Origin: Hydrogenothermaceae bacterium
GTDB taxonomy: Bacteria > Aquificota > Aquificia > Aquificales > Hydrogenothermaceae
Assembly (NCBI GenBank): GCA_015519975.1
Contig: WIAL01000014.1
Location: 1-36,724 of the forward strand
Length of the DNA stretch: 36,724 nt
Direction of reading: 5' to 3'
Part shown: positions 25,653 through 35,663 of the stretch, piece after piece
Numbering within the stretch: the stretch's first letter is position 1
How the letters are laid out: every line of letters begins with the position of its first letter
Translations under genes and position numbers: made by a program
The notes under the pieces: model-generated
Database searches by the model: none
Seen by the model: the letters and a program-made list of their open reading frames with translations, nothing else
What the model was told of the DNA's origin: nothing

Positions 25653-27057
25653 GAGCTACCTCTTCTACAGCGGTTTTTTCTTCTTTTTTACCTATTGTTA
25701 AAAGGTCAACTATAAGCAGTATATATCCAATTAACATTAAAAAGCCAAAGCCAAATCTCCAATACATAGGTTCAACCATCCACGGATGTAAATGTGCATT
25801 TATATAAGCCTGCCATGTACTTCCACCAACAGCCCTTTCTATTTCAGTTTGTGCAAATCCAGCAACCATCATAGATCCTGCCATTCCTATTATGGATATT
25901 ATCATAAGTACATATGCATATTTCCACAGTTTACTGTCCATTAATTTAACTTCTCCTCCTCTAATTTTATGAACCATAATATAAGCAACTGCTATATTTG
26001 TTGTTACATAAGCTCCAAAAAATGCAAGGTGTCCATGAGATGCTGCAAGTTGAGTACCGTGAGAGTATAAATTTATCTGAGGAAGAGTTTGCATAAATCC
26101 CCAAACACCAGCACCAATAAAGTTTCCAAAAGCCTGTGCAAGTATCCAGAATAAAGCTGGTTTGTTTACAGTTTTTAATCTTTGAACTCCTGCATCATAA
26201 ACAGCATGAATTATCATTGCAACCAGAGGTATAGGTTCTAAAGCTGAGAAAAAGCCTCCAATTCCAAGCCAATATTCTGGAGTACCAATCCAAAAATAAT
26301 GATGTCCAAGACCAAGTATACCTGTACCAAAAACTAAAAACACTTCAAGATAAAGCCATCCTTCAACTATTTTTCTTGGAGTTTTTAAAACATACATTAA
26401 AGCAAGAGCCATAATACAGCCAATTAAAACTTCCCACGTTGCCTCAACCCATAGATGTATTACCCACCACCAGAAGTACTGGTCTAAAGAAATATTTACT
26501 GTGTAAAACATTCCAGCAAGGTAAAGACCAGCTAAAGCAACAAGGTCTATCATTAAAACGCCCATTATTCCTGTAATTTTTTTAGAGGCAAAAACAGTTG
26601 CAAAAACATTGTATAAAAACACTAAAACTACTATTACTATACCTATATCTGCCCATCTTGGAGCTTCTATGTATTCTCTGCCTTCATTAATGAACCAGAG
26701 GGAAATTTTATTTCCTGCTCCTGTCTGTACAAAGATATAAACAAGTATAACTACTGTAAGGGCTGCAAGAAGGATAAAAAATGCTAATTTCCCAAGCTTT
26801 ATTCCAACAGTTTCTCTACCTGTTTCAACAGGTAAAAACCAGTAAACAGCCCCTATAAATCCCATTAAAAGCCACACAACCATTGCATTAATATGTAAAA
26901 TTCTGCCTATATTAAAGTTAAAAATTCCAAATAAAAAATCTGGGTTTAGATATTGATAGGCAATCAAAAGCCCAAATAAAATTTGAGCTCCGAAAAGGAC
27001 AAGAGCTGCTGACATATACCACAGACCTAATTTTTGTGATTCGTATAAGTTATTCAT
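25645..27057 (-). CDS. norB: Nitric oxide reductase subunit B (cNOR)
   Basis: NorB reduces 2 NO to N2O with electrons from NorC. This is a 470-residue, about 12-helix membrane protein of the heme-copper oxidase superfamily. The catalytic ligands are all present and correctly spaced. H201 and E205 are in VIHLWVEATWE, H252 and H253 in LGLGHHYFW, E274 in FSALEPIP, and H341 and H343 in AASHGHLAFFG. H55 in RILHINAMV is the other low-spin heme b ligand. The extra glutamates that distinguish NOR from oxidases (E205, E274) mark it as a true NOR, not cbb3 oxidase. There is no N-terminal quinol-oxidising extension, so it is the cytochrome c type. GGGAGG precedes the ATG. Confidence 0.95.
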   Translation of the reverse strand: MNNLYESQKLGLWYMSAALVLFGAQILFGLLIAYQYLNPDFLFGIFNFNIGRILHINAMVVWLLMGFIGAVYWFLPVETGRETVGIKLGKLAFFILLAALTVVILVYIFVQTGAGNKISLWFINEGREYIEAPRWADIGIVIVVLVFLYNVFATVFASKKITGIMGVLMIDLVALAGLYLAGMFYTVNISLDQYFWWWVIHLWVEATWEVLIGCIMALALMYVLKTPRKIVEGWLYLEVFLVFGTGILGLGHHYFWIGTPEYWLGIGGFFSALEPIPLVAMIIHAVYDAGVQRLKTVNKPALFWILAQAFGNFIGAGVWGFMQTLPQINLYSHGTQLAASHGHLAFFGAYVTTNIAVAYIMVHKIRGGEVKLMDSKLWKYAYVLMIISIIGMAGSMMVAGFAQTEIERAVGGSTWQAYINAHLHPWMVEPMYWRFGFGFLMLIGYILLIVDLLTIGKKEEKTAVEEVAHA

Positions 27058-27072
27058 TTTTACTTCCTCCCT

Positions 27073-27741
27073 TTATTTTTGTGAGCTTAAGAAATTATCA
27101 GGAAAGCCATTTGTATCTATAGCAGACATCCATTTAAGATAAGCTACAACAGCTTTTGCCTCTTTTTCTGATAAATGCATATTTGGCATTCTGCGTGTAA
27201 ATGTTGGATATTTATCTGTATTCATAAGCCATTTTACTATTGCCTCTTCTTTTGTCTTTGCGTTAACCATATTTTTTATAAGTAAATTCCATTTTGGGTC
27301 AAGCCATGCTTTTGTTAAATCAGGAGCATAATAAGCACCATTCCCTAAAAGTGTATGACAGTCCATACACGCCCTTGATTGTATTGTCATTTTTCCAATA
27401 TTTAAAAGTTCTTCAGCTTCATTTTTAGACCATATTTTTCCAAAAAACTTCTCCTGCCCTTCTATTTTAGGTACAAACCTGTGTTTTTCGTCTGAATATA
27501 CATAGCTGATTTTTTTGTTTATAACGGTAGCATCAGGAATTCTGTCAGTTCCCATTGAAATTTTAGACAGTGTATCAACAGTCAAAACAAGAAGCACAGC
27601 AACCATAATAATTGATGTTATTAAAGCAGTTCTTTTCCAGAAATTTGGTTCAAGCCAGCTTTTACCTCTTACAAAAATTGCAGATACTACAATAGATAGG
27701 AATATTGCAAAGACAATAATCTCCAACCAGTTAAAATTCAT
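27073..27741 (-). CDS. norC: Nitric oxide reductase subunit C (cytochrome c)
   Basis: NorC is the membrane-anchored c-type cytochrome that passes electrons to NorB. This protein has 222 residues, clearly longer than the roughly 146 of Pseudomonas NorC. The heme-binding motif is CMDCH (C125, C128, H129) and the likely axial Met is in TRRMPNMHLS near the C-terminus. Two membrane segments are seen, at about 4-24 and 37-57, where classical NorC has one. The extra length also includes an extended linker (about 60-115). AGGAGGGG lies upstream of the ATG. It is the first gene of norC-norB-small membrane protein. Confidence 0.9.
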   Translation of the reverse strand: MNFNWLEIIVFAIFLSIVVSAIFVRGKSWLEPNFWKRTALITSIIMVAVLLVLTVDTLSKISMGTDRIPDATVINKKISYVYSDEKHRFVPKIEGQEKFFGKIWSKNEAEELLNIGKMTIQSRACMDCHTLLGNGAYYAPDLTKAWLDPKWNLLIKNMVNAKTKEEAIVKWLMNTDKYPTFTRRMPNMHLSEKEAKAVVAYLKWMSAIDTNGFPDNFLSSQK

Positions 27742-27852
27742 TATTTTTCCCCTCCTGATAAGATATGAAAAACCCTCTAATTTAAGGAATAATATTTTTT
27801 TTTATTTTGTCAATAAGAAATTGAAAAATAAGTGAAATTTACTGATTTAAAT

Positions 27853-27881
27853 TATACATTTTGAATATTAAAGGCTATAAT
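27853..27881 (+). promoter_or_regulatory. Probable sigma-70 promoter of the ilv operon
   Basis: TATACA (27853-27858), a 17-base spacer and a consensus TATAAT (27876-27881) lie 40 bases before the ATG of ilvB. No leader peptide or attenuator with branched-chain codons is visible in the short leader. Confidence 0.55.
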
Positions 27882-27921
27882 ATTAAAAAAAAACTTTAGC
27901 TAAATTTGAGGTGATTTTAAA

Positions 27922-29667
27922 ATGCCTAAGAAAAGAGGGGCTGATATAGTAGTAGATGTTCTTATAGAAGAAAAAGTTGATACAGTTTTTGGGCTTCCTG
28001 GCGGAGCTATAATGGAAGTTTATGATGCGCTATTTAATGCTCCTTTTAAAAATATATTAACAAGACACGAACTTGCTGCCTGCCATATGGCAGATGGATA
28101 TGCAAGGGCGACAGGAAAAGTTGGTGTTGTAATGGCAACATCTGGTCCTGGAGCTACTAATCTTGTTACAGGGCTTGCAACAGCTCATATGGATTCTGTC
28201 CCACTTGTTGCAATTACAGGTCAGGTTCCCACCCATTACATAGGAACAGATGCCTTTCAGGAAGCAGATGTAACAGGAATCACAAGACCGGTAACAAAGC
28301 ATAACTTTTTAGTTACAGATATAAAAGATTTAGCTCTTATACTAAGAGAAGCTTTTTATATTGCAAGAACAGGAAGACCTGGACCAGTTTTAGTTGACAT
28401 ACCAAAAGATATAACCCAGCAGGTTTATGATTATAAAATGCCAACTTTAAAAGATGTAGAAGAAGCACTTCCGGGATATAAGCCCCATTATGAAGGAAAT
28501 ATTGCCCAAATAAAAAAGGCTGCAAAATTAATCAGACAGGCAAAAAGACCTATTTTATATGTTGGTGGTGGTGCTGTTGCAGCTGAGGCTCAGGAAGAAC
28601 TTGTAAAACTTGCTGAAATGGCAAAAATACCTGTAACTACAACGCTAATGGGTAAAGGAGCATTTCCTGAAGACCATCCTCTAGCACTTCATATGCTTGG
28701 CATGCACGGAACTTACTATGCAAATATGGCCGTTTATAATAGCGACCTTTTAATTGCGGTAGGGTCAAGATTTGATGATAGGGTTACAGGAAAAATAGAT
28801 GAGTTTGCACCTGAAGCAAAAATTATTCATATAGATATTGATCCTGCTTCTATAAGTAAAACAATACATGTTGATGTTCCAATTGTTGGTGATGTAAAAA
28901 AAGTTTTACAAAAGCTTATAAAAGAACTTGAAAGAAAGCCTGTTGAATGGGACGAAGCTAGAGAAAGCTGGATAAAACTGATAGAAAAATGGAAAATAGA
29001 GCACCCATTAACATACGATAGAAAAAGTAAAATTATAAAACCTGAATATGTAGTTGAAGAAATTTATAATATTACTAAAGGAGAAGCAATTATTACAGCC
29101 GGTGTTGGTCAGCATCAGATGTGGGCTGCTATGTTTTATAAATACAAGTTCCCAAGACAGTTTATAAATTCTGGTGGTCTTGGAACAATGGGATTTGGCT
29201 TTCCAGCAGCAGTAGGCGCAAAAATAGCCCGTCCAGATAAAGAAGTCATAGCAATAGAAGGTGACGGCTCATTTTTAATGAATATACAGGATATAGCAAC
29301 TGCTGTTCAGTATAGGGTTCCGGTAAAAGTAGCAATACTGAATAATGAATTTTTAGGTATGGTTAGACAGTGGCAGGAACTTTTCTATGACAGCAGATAT
29401 TCATCTGTATGTCTTTCTACACAGCCTGATTTTGTTAAACTTGCTGAAAGTTTTGGAGCTGTTGGGCTTAGGGCAACAAAACCTTCTGAAGTTAAAAAAG
29501 TTTTAAAAGAAGCTATGTCAATCAACGACAGACCTGTTATAATGGATTTTGCAGTAGATAGAGAAGAAAATGTACTACCTATGGTACCTGCAGGAAAATC
29601 TTACAGAGAGATGATACTTCACCCTGGAGAAAAAGGTGAAGCAGAAACTATGTATTTAGTGGGGTAA
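27922..29667 (+). CDS. ilvB: Acetolactate synthase large (catalytic) subunit
   Basis: IlvB condenses two pyruvates to 2-acetolactate, or pyruvate with 2-ketobutyrate, in branched-chain amino acid synthesis. It is a 581-residue TPP enzyme. The catalytic Glu is E50 in [19 protein letters not shown]. The FAD/beta domain spans about 195-330. The TPP-Mg motif is [19 protein letters not shown] followed by [15 protein letters not shown]. These motifs and the length are those of the biosynthetic AHAS with FAD. GAGGTG precedes the ATG. ilvN follows after two bases. Confidence 0.96.
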   Translation: MPKKRGADIVVDVLIEEKVDTVFGLPGGAIMEVYDALFNAPFKNILTRHELAACHMADGYARATGKVGVVMATSGPGATNLVTGLATAHMDSVPLVAITGQVPTHYIGTDAFQEADVTGITRPVTKHNFLVTDIKDLALILREAFYIARTGRPGPVLVDIPKDITQQVYDYKMPTLKDVEEALPGYKPHYEGNIAQIKKAAKLIRQAKRPILYVGGGAVAAEAQEELVKLAEMAKIPVTTTLMGKGAFPEDHPLALHMLGMHGTYYANMAVYNSDLLIAVGSRFDDRVTGKIDEFAPEAKIIHIDIDPASISKTIHVDVPIVGDVKKVLQKLIKELERKPVEWDEARESWIKLIEKWKIEHPLTYDRKSKIIKPEYVVEEIYNITKGEAIITAGVGQHQMWAAMFYKYKFPRQFINSGGLGTMGFGFPAAVGAKIARPDKEVIAIEGDGSFLMNIQDIATAVQYRVPVKVAILNNEFLGMVRQWQELFYDSRYSSVCLSTQPDFVKLAESFGAVGLRATKPSEVKKVLKEAMSINDRPVIMDFAVDREENVLPMVPAGKSYREMILHPGEKGEAETMYLVG

Positions 29668-29669
29668 AA

Positions 29670-30224
29670 ATGAGAGAAGAAATAAAATCATTAAAAATTC
29701 GCCAAATGCCTGAAACAACAGTTAGAAGACATGTTATTGCTGTTAGAGTGCAACATAATGTAGGTGTTTTATCTAGAATAACAGGGCTTTTTGCTGGTAG
29801 AGGATATAACATAGAAAGTTTAACGGTTGGACAGACACATGAGCCTAACATTGCAAGGATTACGATAGTTGTTAATGGAGATGAAAGGGTCGTTGAGCAA
29901 ATAATAAAACAGCTTAGAAAACTTATAGAAACTTTAAAAGTTAGAGATATTACCGATGTCCCGCATATTGAAAGAGAACTTGCTTTAATAAAGATACATA
30001 CAGCAGACAGCAGTGTTAGAGATGAAGTTATGAGGCTTGTAAATATATTCAGGGCAAAAGTTATAGATGTATCTCCAGATACATATACTGTAGAGATCAC
30101 AGGGGATCAGGATAAGATTAATGCCTTTATTGACCTTGTTAGACCATTTGGATTAAAGGACGTATCGCGAACAGGAGTTTTAGCTGTTGTTAGAGAATCC
30201 CAAAAGGATAAGGTTGAAATTTAA
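29670..30224 (+). CDS. ilvN: Acetolactate synthase small (regulatory) subunit
   Basis: IlvN stimulates IlvB and mediates feedback inhibition by valine. The protein has 184 residues. The ACT domain begins RHVIAVRVQHNVGVLSRITG and continues GLFAGRGYNIESLTVGQTHE. The C-terminal domain has VRPFGLKDVSRTGVLAVVR. It is of the long IlvH/IlvN type. It is separated from ilvB by two bases. The following gene begins inside its last codons. Confidence 0.95.
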   Translation: MREEIKSLKIRQMPETTVRRHVIAVRVQHNVGVLSRITGLFAGRGYNIESLTVGQTHEPNIARITIVVNGDERVVEQIIKQLRKLIETLKVRDITDVPHIERELALIKIHTADSSVRDEVMRLVNIFRAKVIDVSPDTYTVEITGDQDKINAFIDLVRPFGLKDVSRTGVLAVVRESQKDKVEI

Positions 30225-30825
30225 TATTTTAGTACTTTTTTTTCTTTTTATTGGTACTAATTCACTTGCACAAAATTTATATTTAAAGAATTTAAAACTT
30301 CATAATTTACCTGATATATATGGAGATGTTTTCAAAAGTTTTTTTCTTGAAAATTTCAACTTAAGCACAAAAAAAGAAGATTTAGATTTAGAAATAGAAA
30401 TTAGATGGCTCTCTTTTAATTACAATATATGTTTTTTTATAAAAAAGGAGGATAAGTATATTTTAGAAGATATATGTTTCACTTCTTTAACTGCCGAAAA
30501 TATTTTGGATAATTTAAGAAAAAGTATAAAAAACTCAAAGTATTTAAAGCTTAAAAAAGTTATTAAAAATAAAGTTATAAATCTAAAAATTGTAAATCCA
30601 AAAGGTGAAGCAGAGAAACATGCAAATATAATATCTACAAAAGGCGATAAATTAACAGATTTTAAAGAAATTTATAAGTACAAAGGAGAAAAAGGAAAAT
30701 TTATAACAATTGGAGGGGCATCGGCAGTACATGATATTATAGTGATTCCTGAAAATGGCAGTGCTTTCTTACTGCAAAAATTTTTGAATGGTTATAAAAT
30801 AGATAAAGTTTATTTATTAAAATAA
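30214..30825 (+). CDS. Exported protein of unknown function between ilvN and ilvC
   Basis: I do not recognise this protein. The frame is open from 30187 (TTG), but the better start is the TTG at 30214, with AGGA five bases upstream. This start gives a clean signal peptide, KFNILVLFFLFIGTNSLAQ, with cleavage after about residue 20. The mature part of about 180 residues is rich in lysine, leucine and beta-prone stretches and contains the phrase KYKGEKGKFITIGGASAVHD. There is one Cys pair region (NYNICFFIKKED, LEDICFT). The gene overlaps ilvN by 11 bases from this start and ends 15 bases before ilvC, so it is cotranscribed with branched-chain genes. No link of function is evident. Confidence 0.7.
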   Translation: MKFNILVLFFLFIGTNSLAQNLYLKNLKLHNLPDIYGDVFKSFFLENFNLSTKKEDLDLEIEIRWLSFNYNICFFIKKEDKYILEDICFTSLTAENILDNLRKSIKNSKYLKLKKVIKNKVINLKIVNPKGEAEKHANIISTKGDKLTDFKEIYKYKGEKGKFITIGGASAVHDIIVIPENGSAFLLQKFLNGYKIDKVYLLK

Positions 30826-31838
<1,013 letters not shown>

Positions 31839-31839
<1 letters not shown>

Positions 31840-32462
31840 TGAACTTTACCAGTAAAAGAAAGTCTTTAAAAAAAGTTTATGAGCCATTTGGGGTGGTGCT
31901 GGCTAAAAGCCACATTACCCCTAATATAATAACCGTCATATCTATAGTTTTTGGCTTTTTATCAGCTTATTTTTTCTATATACATAAACCTTTTACAGCG
32001 GCTACAATTTTATTTTTTAGCGGTTTTTTTGACCTAATGGACGGAGTTGTTGCAAGGGAAACAGAAAAAGCTTCTAAGTTTGGAGCAGTGTTTGACTGGC
32101 TTGCTGATAAAATCGTTGATGGAGCTGTATTATTTGCAATAGGGCTTGCCTACTCTACACCTTTATTGACAATAATAGCTGTAATAGCAAATCAGCTTCA
32201 TACCTTTATCAAACCTGTTGTTTATGCTGAAATTGGTTTTTCTCAAAGACAAAAAGGCAAAATAGATGACCCTCTTGAAGGGATAGGATTTTTCGGAAGA
32301 CCTGAAACACTTTTAACAATTATTATTTTTGCAATTTTTGAACATTTTCATTTATTTGGCGGACTTGAATTTGGATTCAAAGTTATCGCTGTTTTAACAA
32401 TATTATCATTAATGCAGCGGATTATTTATCTTTATATTAAGTACAATAAAGATTATGACTAA
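31839..32462 (+). CDS. CDP-alcohol phosphatidyltransferase family membrane enzyme
   Basis: This is a 207-residue membrane protein with about five or six hydrophobic segments. It has the full CDP-alcohol phosphotransferase signature DxxDGxxARxxxxxxxxGxxxDxxxD, seen as FDLMDGVVARETEKASKFG followed by AVFDWLADK (about residues 64-92). These enzymes transfer the phosphatidyl group from CDP-diacylglycerol to an alcohol phosphate. The length and the start (VYEPFGVVLAKSHITPNIIT) resemble PgsA or archaeal-type inositol-phosphate transferases. The acceptor alcohol cannot be told. It overlaps ilvC by one base. Confidence 0.85.
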
Positions 32463-32473
32463 AGGGGAGAAAA

Positions 32474-33139
32474 ATGAACCGTCCTTATATAATAATAGTG
32501 TCTGAAGTTACTATAGATGGTAAATTAACACTGAAAAGAGGAGCTTCTTCTAAAGAAATAATGCAGTTTATGGATGAAGAAGCAACTAAATACCTGCACC
32601 AGATAAGAGCAAAAGTTGATGGAATAATGGTTGGTGCTGAGACAATAAGAACTGATAATCCATTTTTAACTGTTAGATATGCTGAGGGCAAAAATCCAAC
32701 AAGGATAGTTCCTACATCACAGGCAAATATTCCTCTTGATGCTAATATACTTCAAAAACACGCTCCAACAATCATAGTAACTACAGAAAATGCCCCAGAA
32801 AACAAAGTTAAAGCACTGGAAGAAAAGGTTGAAGTTATTAAATGCGGTGAAAATCAGGTTGATCTAATAAAAATGATGGATGTTTTATACAACAAAGGAA
32901 TAAAAACATTAATGGTGGAAGGTGGCTCTACTTTAAACTGGAATCTTATAAAACTTGGGCTTGTTGATGAAATAAGATTAATACATATGCCTTTTATTAT
33001 TGGCGGAGAAGATACTCCAACGTTTGTCGGTGGAGAAGGATTTAAGTCTTTAGATGAAATAGTTAAAGCAAAACTTAGAGCTCACTTCTTAAGAGGTTCT
33101 CACCTGATTACAGAGTGGGAGATAAAGTATGAAGATTAA
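32474..33139 (+). CDS. Archaeal-type 2,5-diamino-6-ribosylaminopyrimidinone 5'-phosphate reductase
   Basis: This is a 221-residue stand-alone RibD_C reductase of the riboflavin pathway. It reduces the ribosyl side chain of the pyrimidine intermediate to ribityl with NAD(P)H. Motifs are PYIIIVSEVTIDGKLTLKRG, KVDGIMVGAETIRTDNPFLT with the substrate-binding TxxxDNP, LMVEGGSTLNWNLIKLGLVD and MPFIIGGEDTPTFVGG. There is no N-terminal deaminase domain as in bacterial RibD; the pattern is that of archaeal and fungal Rib7. GGGGA precedes the ATG. Its last 11 bases overlap the MoaD-like gene. Confidence 0.86.
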   Translation: MNRPYIIIVSEVTIDGKLTLKRGASSKEIMQFMDEEATKYLHQIRAKVDGIMVGAETIRTDNPFLTVRYAEGKNPTRIVPTSQANIPLDANILQKHAPTIIVTTENAPENKVKALEEKVEVIKCGENQVDLIKMMDVLYNKGIKTLMVEGGSTLNWNLIKLGLVDEIRLIHMPFIIGGEDTPTFVGGEGFKSLDEIVKAKLRAHFLRGSHLITEWEIKYED

Positions 33140-33374
33140 ACTGCTTTATTTTTCTTCTTTAAAAGATAAATTAAAAAAAAGCAGTGAAGAAATAGAAGTA
33201 GATGAAAATATTATAGTTTCACAGCTTTTAGATTTCTTAAAAGAAAAATACCCTGCAATTAAAGATAATTTAGACAATGTAATGATAGCAGTAAACGAAG
33301 AATATAAAGATAAAAACTATCTTTTAAAAGATGGAGATGTAGTGGCGTTAATACCACCAGTTAGCGGTGGATAA
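33129..33374 (+). CDS. moaD: MoaD-like ubiquitin-fold sulfur carrier
   Basis: This is an 81-residue beta-grasp protein beginning MKIKLLYFSSLKDKLKKSSE and ending DGDVVALIPPVSGG. The C-terminal Gly-Gly is adenylated by MoeB and thiocarboxylated to serve as the small subunit of molybdopterin synthase. Length and ending fit MoaD rather than ThiS. It overlaps the reductase gene by 11 bases. No other molybdopterin genes are in the window, but the cysteine desulfurase two genes downstream could supply its sulfur. Confidence 0.9.
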   Translation: MKIKLLYFSSLKDKLKKSSEEIEVDENIIVSQLLDFLKEKYPAIKDNLDNVMIAVNEEYKDKNYLLKDGDVVALIPPVSGG

Positions 33375-33380
33375 TAATAA

Positions 33381-34286
33381 ATGCTTGAAAATCTATTTCA
33401 GGTGGTTCTTTTTTTTAGTCTTGGTTACTTCTCAAGAAGATTTAAAATTCTTGAAGAAGAAACTTCTTATTATTTAATAAAATTTATAATCTATATATCC
33501 TTTCCTGCTCTTGTTATTTATAATGTTTATCATTTGGAATTTACTGTGAATTTACTTTTCATGATAGTAGCAGGATGGATTGTAATATTATCTTCAATAC
33601 TGCTTTCTTTTATAGTTGGAAAAATATTAAAGTTAAATAAACCAACGCTAGCAACATTTATTATGATGTCAACATTTGGTAACACTTCTTTTCTGGGATT
33701 TCCTTTTATAATGGCTTTTCTGGGAGAAGAAAACTTAAAATATGCTGTTATTTTTGACCAGATGGCATCCTTTTTACCAGTTTCTCTGTTATCTGGTTTT
33801 ATTCTTGCTTATGGAAGTGGAAAGTCTAAGGGAATTGACATAAGAAAAGTTATAATTTTTCCTCCTTTTATAGCTTTAATTACTGGTTTTTTAATGGTAG
33901 CTTTAATCAAACTTCCAGATTTTGTTTTACTCTCATTTAAACAGCTTGGTATGACTGTAATACCTCTTGCTCTCTTTTCAGTTGGTATGAATCTAAAGTT
34001 TTCAGGAGTGTTTAATAATTTAAAAAATGTATCTTTTGTTATTTTAATAAAAATGCTTTTAGTTCCGGTTTTATTTTTATTAATTTTAAAGATGTTTGTT
34101 TCAGATTTAAATATTATATGGAAAGTTGCTTTAATTGAAATATCAATGCCTCCTATGGTTTTAGCTTCCATTTTAGTTATAAATGAAAAGCTTGATAAAG
34201 ATTTAGCAGTTTCTTCAGTTGGTGTTGGTATTATAATAAGTTTTATAACAGTTCCATTTATTTATTATTTATCACAGGTGGTTTAA
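33381..34286 (+). CDS. AEC (auxin efflux carrier) family permease
   Basis: This is a 301-residue integral membrane protein with about ten hydrophobic segments. It begins LENLFQVVLFFSLGYFSRRF and has the conserved FPALVIYN and STFGNTSFLGFPFIMAFLGE segments of the AEC family. It ends with PPMVLASILVINEKLDKDLA. AEC proteins export or import small organic acids (for example malate) or other metabolites, and the substrate cannot be inferred. It starts six bases after moaD and its stop codon is immediately followed by the ATG of the cysteine desulfurase. Confidence 0.88.
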   Translation: MLENLFQVVLFFSLGYFSRRFKILEEETSYYLIKFIIYISFPALVIYNVYHLEFTVNLLFMIVAGWIVILSSILLSFIVGKILKLNKPTLATFIMMSTFGNTSFLGFPFIMAFLGEENLKYAVIFDQMASFLPVSLLSGFILAYGSGKSKGIDIRKVIIFPPFIALITGFLMVALIKLPDFVLLSFKQLGMTVIPLALFSVGMNLKFSGVFNNLKNVSFVILIKMLLVPVLFLLILKMFVSDLNIIWKVALIEISMPPMVLASILVINEKLDKDLAVSSVGVGIIISFITVPFIYYLSQVV

Positions 34287-35420
34287 ATGAAAATATATTT
34301 AGATAACGCTGCAACTACAAAAGTTTTTAATGAAATAAAGGAAAATTTCCCAAAAATACTTGATGAGTATTATGCAAATCCAAACTCTATACACTCAGAA
34401 GGACAAAAGGTTAAAAATCAGATAGAAAAGGCAAGAAGAGAAATAGCTCAAGTTTTAGATGTTTCTTATGAAAATATAATTTTTACATCATGTGCCACAG
34501 AGGGAAGTAATACAATTATTAAATCATTAATTTTTAATAAAAAAAATAAAGATGAAATATTAATTTCTCCTATAGAGCACAAGTCTGTTTTAGTTCCTGC
34601 AAGATTTTTAACAAAGTTTGGATTTAAACTTAAATATTTAAAAGTTGATAAAGATGGCAAAGTTGATCTGGATGATTTAAAGAGAAAGATAACATCTAAA
34701 ACAGCCTTAGTATGTGTAGTACATGCAAATAATGAAACCGGTGTTTTGCAAGATATAGAGAAAACAGGCCAAATTTGCAAAGAAAAAGAGATTTTATTTT
34801 TTTCTGATACGGTTCAAAGTTTTTTAAAAGAAGAGATAGATGCAGAAAATATAGATTTTTTAACAATATCTGGGCATAAAATAAATGCACCAAAAGGAAT
34901 TGGAGTTTTGTATGCTAAAAATAAAGATTTTTTAGTTCCACTACTTCACGGTGGAGGTCAAGAAGAAGGTATCAGAAGCGGAACTCAAAATGTTTCTGGG
35001 ATAATTGCTTTAAATAAAGCTGTTAATATATGGGCTGAAAATAAGGATAAGTTTTGTGAAAAAATAAAAAATTTAAGAGATAGCTTTGAAGGTAAATTAA
35101 AAGAGCTTATTTCCGATATAGAGATAGTAAGTAAAAATACCGATAGGGTTTGCCATATTTCAAATATAATTTTTCCTAAAGTTGATGCGCAAAGTATGCT
35201 TCTTGCTTTAAGCTCAAGGGGCGTTTTTGTTTCCTCAGGTTCAGCATGCTCTAGCGGAACGCCAACCCCTTCTCATGTTTTACTTGGTTATGGCTATACT
35301 GAAGATGAAGCTTTAAGGTCTTTAAGGTTTTCTTTTGGTGTTCATAATAGTTTCGAAGAGGTTGAAAAGGCTGTTAAGATAATTAAAGAAGTTTTTGATA
35401 AATTTTATACATTTTACTGA
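34287..35420 (+). CDS. Cysteine desulfurase (NifS/IscS family)
   Basis: The enzyme mobilises sulfur from cysteine, giving alanine and a protein persulfide for Fe-S clusters, thio-modified tRNA or molybdopterin. It is a 377-residue PLP class V protein. It begins IYLDNAATTKVFNEIKEN. The PLP lysine is in SGHKINAPKGIGVLY (about 197), and the catalytic Cys is in SSGSACSSGTPTPSHVLLG (about 322). The residues around the Cys and the long loop resemble group I enzymes (NifS/IscS). It is the last gene of the long rightward operon. AGGTGG precedes the ATG. Confidence 0.92.
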   Translation: MKIYLDNAATTKVFNEIKENFPKILDEYYANPNSIHSEGQKVKNQIEKARREIAQVLDVSYENIIFTSCATEGSNTIIKSLIFNKKNKDEILISPIEHKSVLVPARFLTKFGFKLKYLKVDKDGKVDLDDLKRKITSKTALVCVVHANNETGVLQDIEKTGQICKEKEILFFSDTVQSFLKEEIDAENIDFLTISGHKINAPKGIGVLYAKNKDFLVPLLHGGGQEEGIRSGTQNVSGIIALNKAVNIWAENKDKFCEKIKNLRDSFEGKLKELISDIEIVSKNTDRVCHISNIIFPKVDAQSMLLALSSRGVFVSSGSACSSGTPTPSHVLLGYGYTEDEALRSLRFSFGVHNSFEEVEKAVKIIKEVFDKFYTFY

Positions 35421-35423
35421 TCT

Positions 35424-35636
35424 TTATTCTTCCTGTTCTAGTTCAAAGAACTTTAAAATTTTCTCAGCAACTTTTTCTGGGTCAATATTATATTTTTTTT
35501 CTGAAATTAATTTTTTTAAATTTTCGATTTTTTCCCTTTTTTGCATATTTTCCTCCATCAAAATTTCTTCCACTTTCTCTATATCCTCTGAGTTTAAATT
35601 TTTTTTTAAAATTTTCTTTAACTTTTCTTCATCCAT
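35424..35636 (-). CDS. flgM: Anti-sigma-28 factor FlgM
   Basis: This is a 70-residue, highly charged protein. The second half, KREKIENLKKLISEKKYNID followed by PEKVAEKILKFFEL (about 33-66), matches the conserved C-terminal helices of FlgM, where the family reads roughly R-x-E-K-I-x-x-L-K-x-x-I-x-x-G-x-Y-x-V-D-x-x-x-V-A-E-K-I-L. FlgM binds FliA (sigma-28) until the hook-basal body is complete and is then secreted through it. It is shorter than enteric FlgM (about 97 residues). A sigma-28-like promoter lies just upstream on the same strand, suggesting autoregulation. It is isolated from other flagellar genes here, convergent with the cysteine desulfurase. Family assignment is by eye. Confidence 0.78.
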   Translation of the reverse strand: MDEEKLKKILKKNLNSEDIEKVEEILMEENMQKREKIENLKKLISEKKYNIDPEKVAEKILKFFELEQEE

Positions 35637-35663
35637 ATTTTTTCACTCATCTATTTTAGGGTT

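Noticed and set aside
25645-27741. cbb3-type cytochrome oxidase subunits
   Set aside because: The heme-copper protein has the NOR-specific glutamates (E205, E274) and NorB spacing of histidines, and is paired with a single-heme NorC-like protein, not with CcoO/CcoP.
27781-27870. FNR/NNR-type operator before the nor operon
   Set aside because: TTGA- and TCAA-like pieces occur (TTGTCAATAAG, AATTGAAAA), but none has the TTGAT-N4-ATCAA symmetry at the right spacing.
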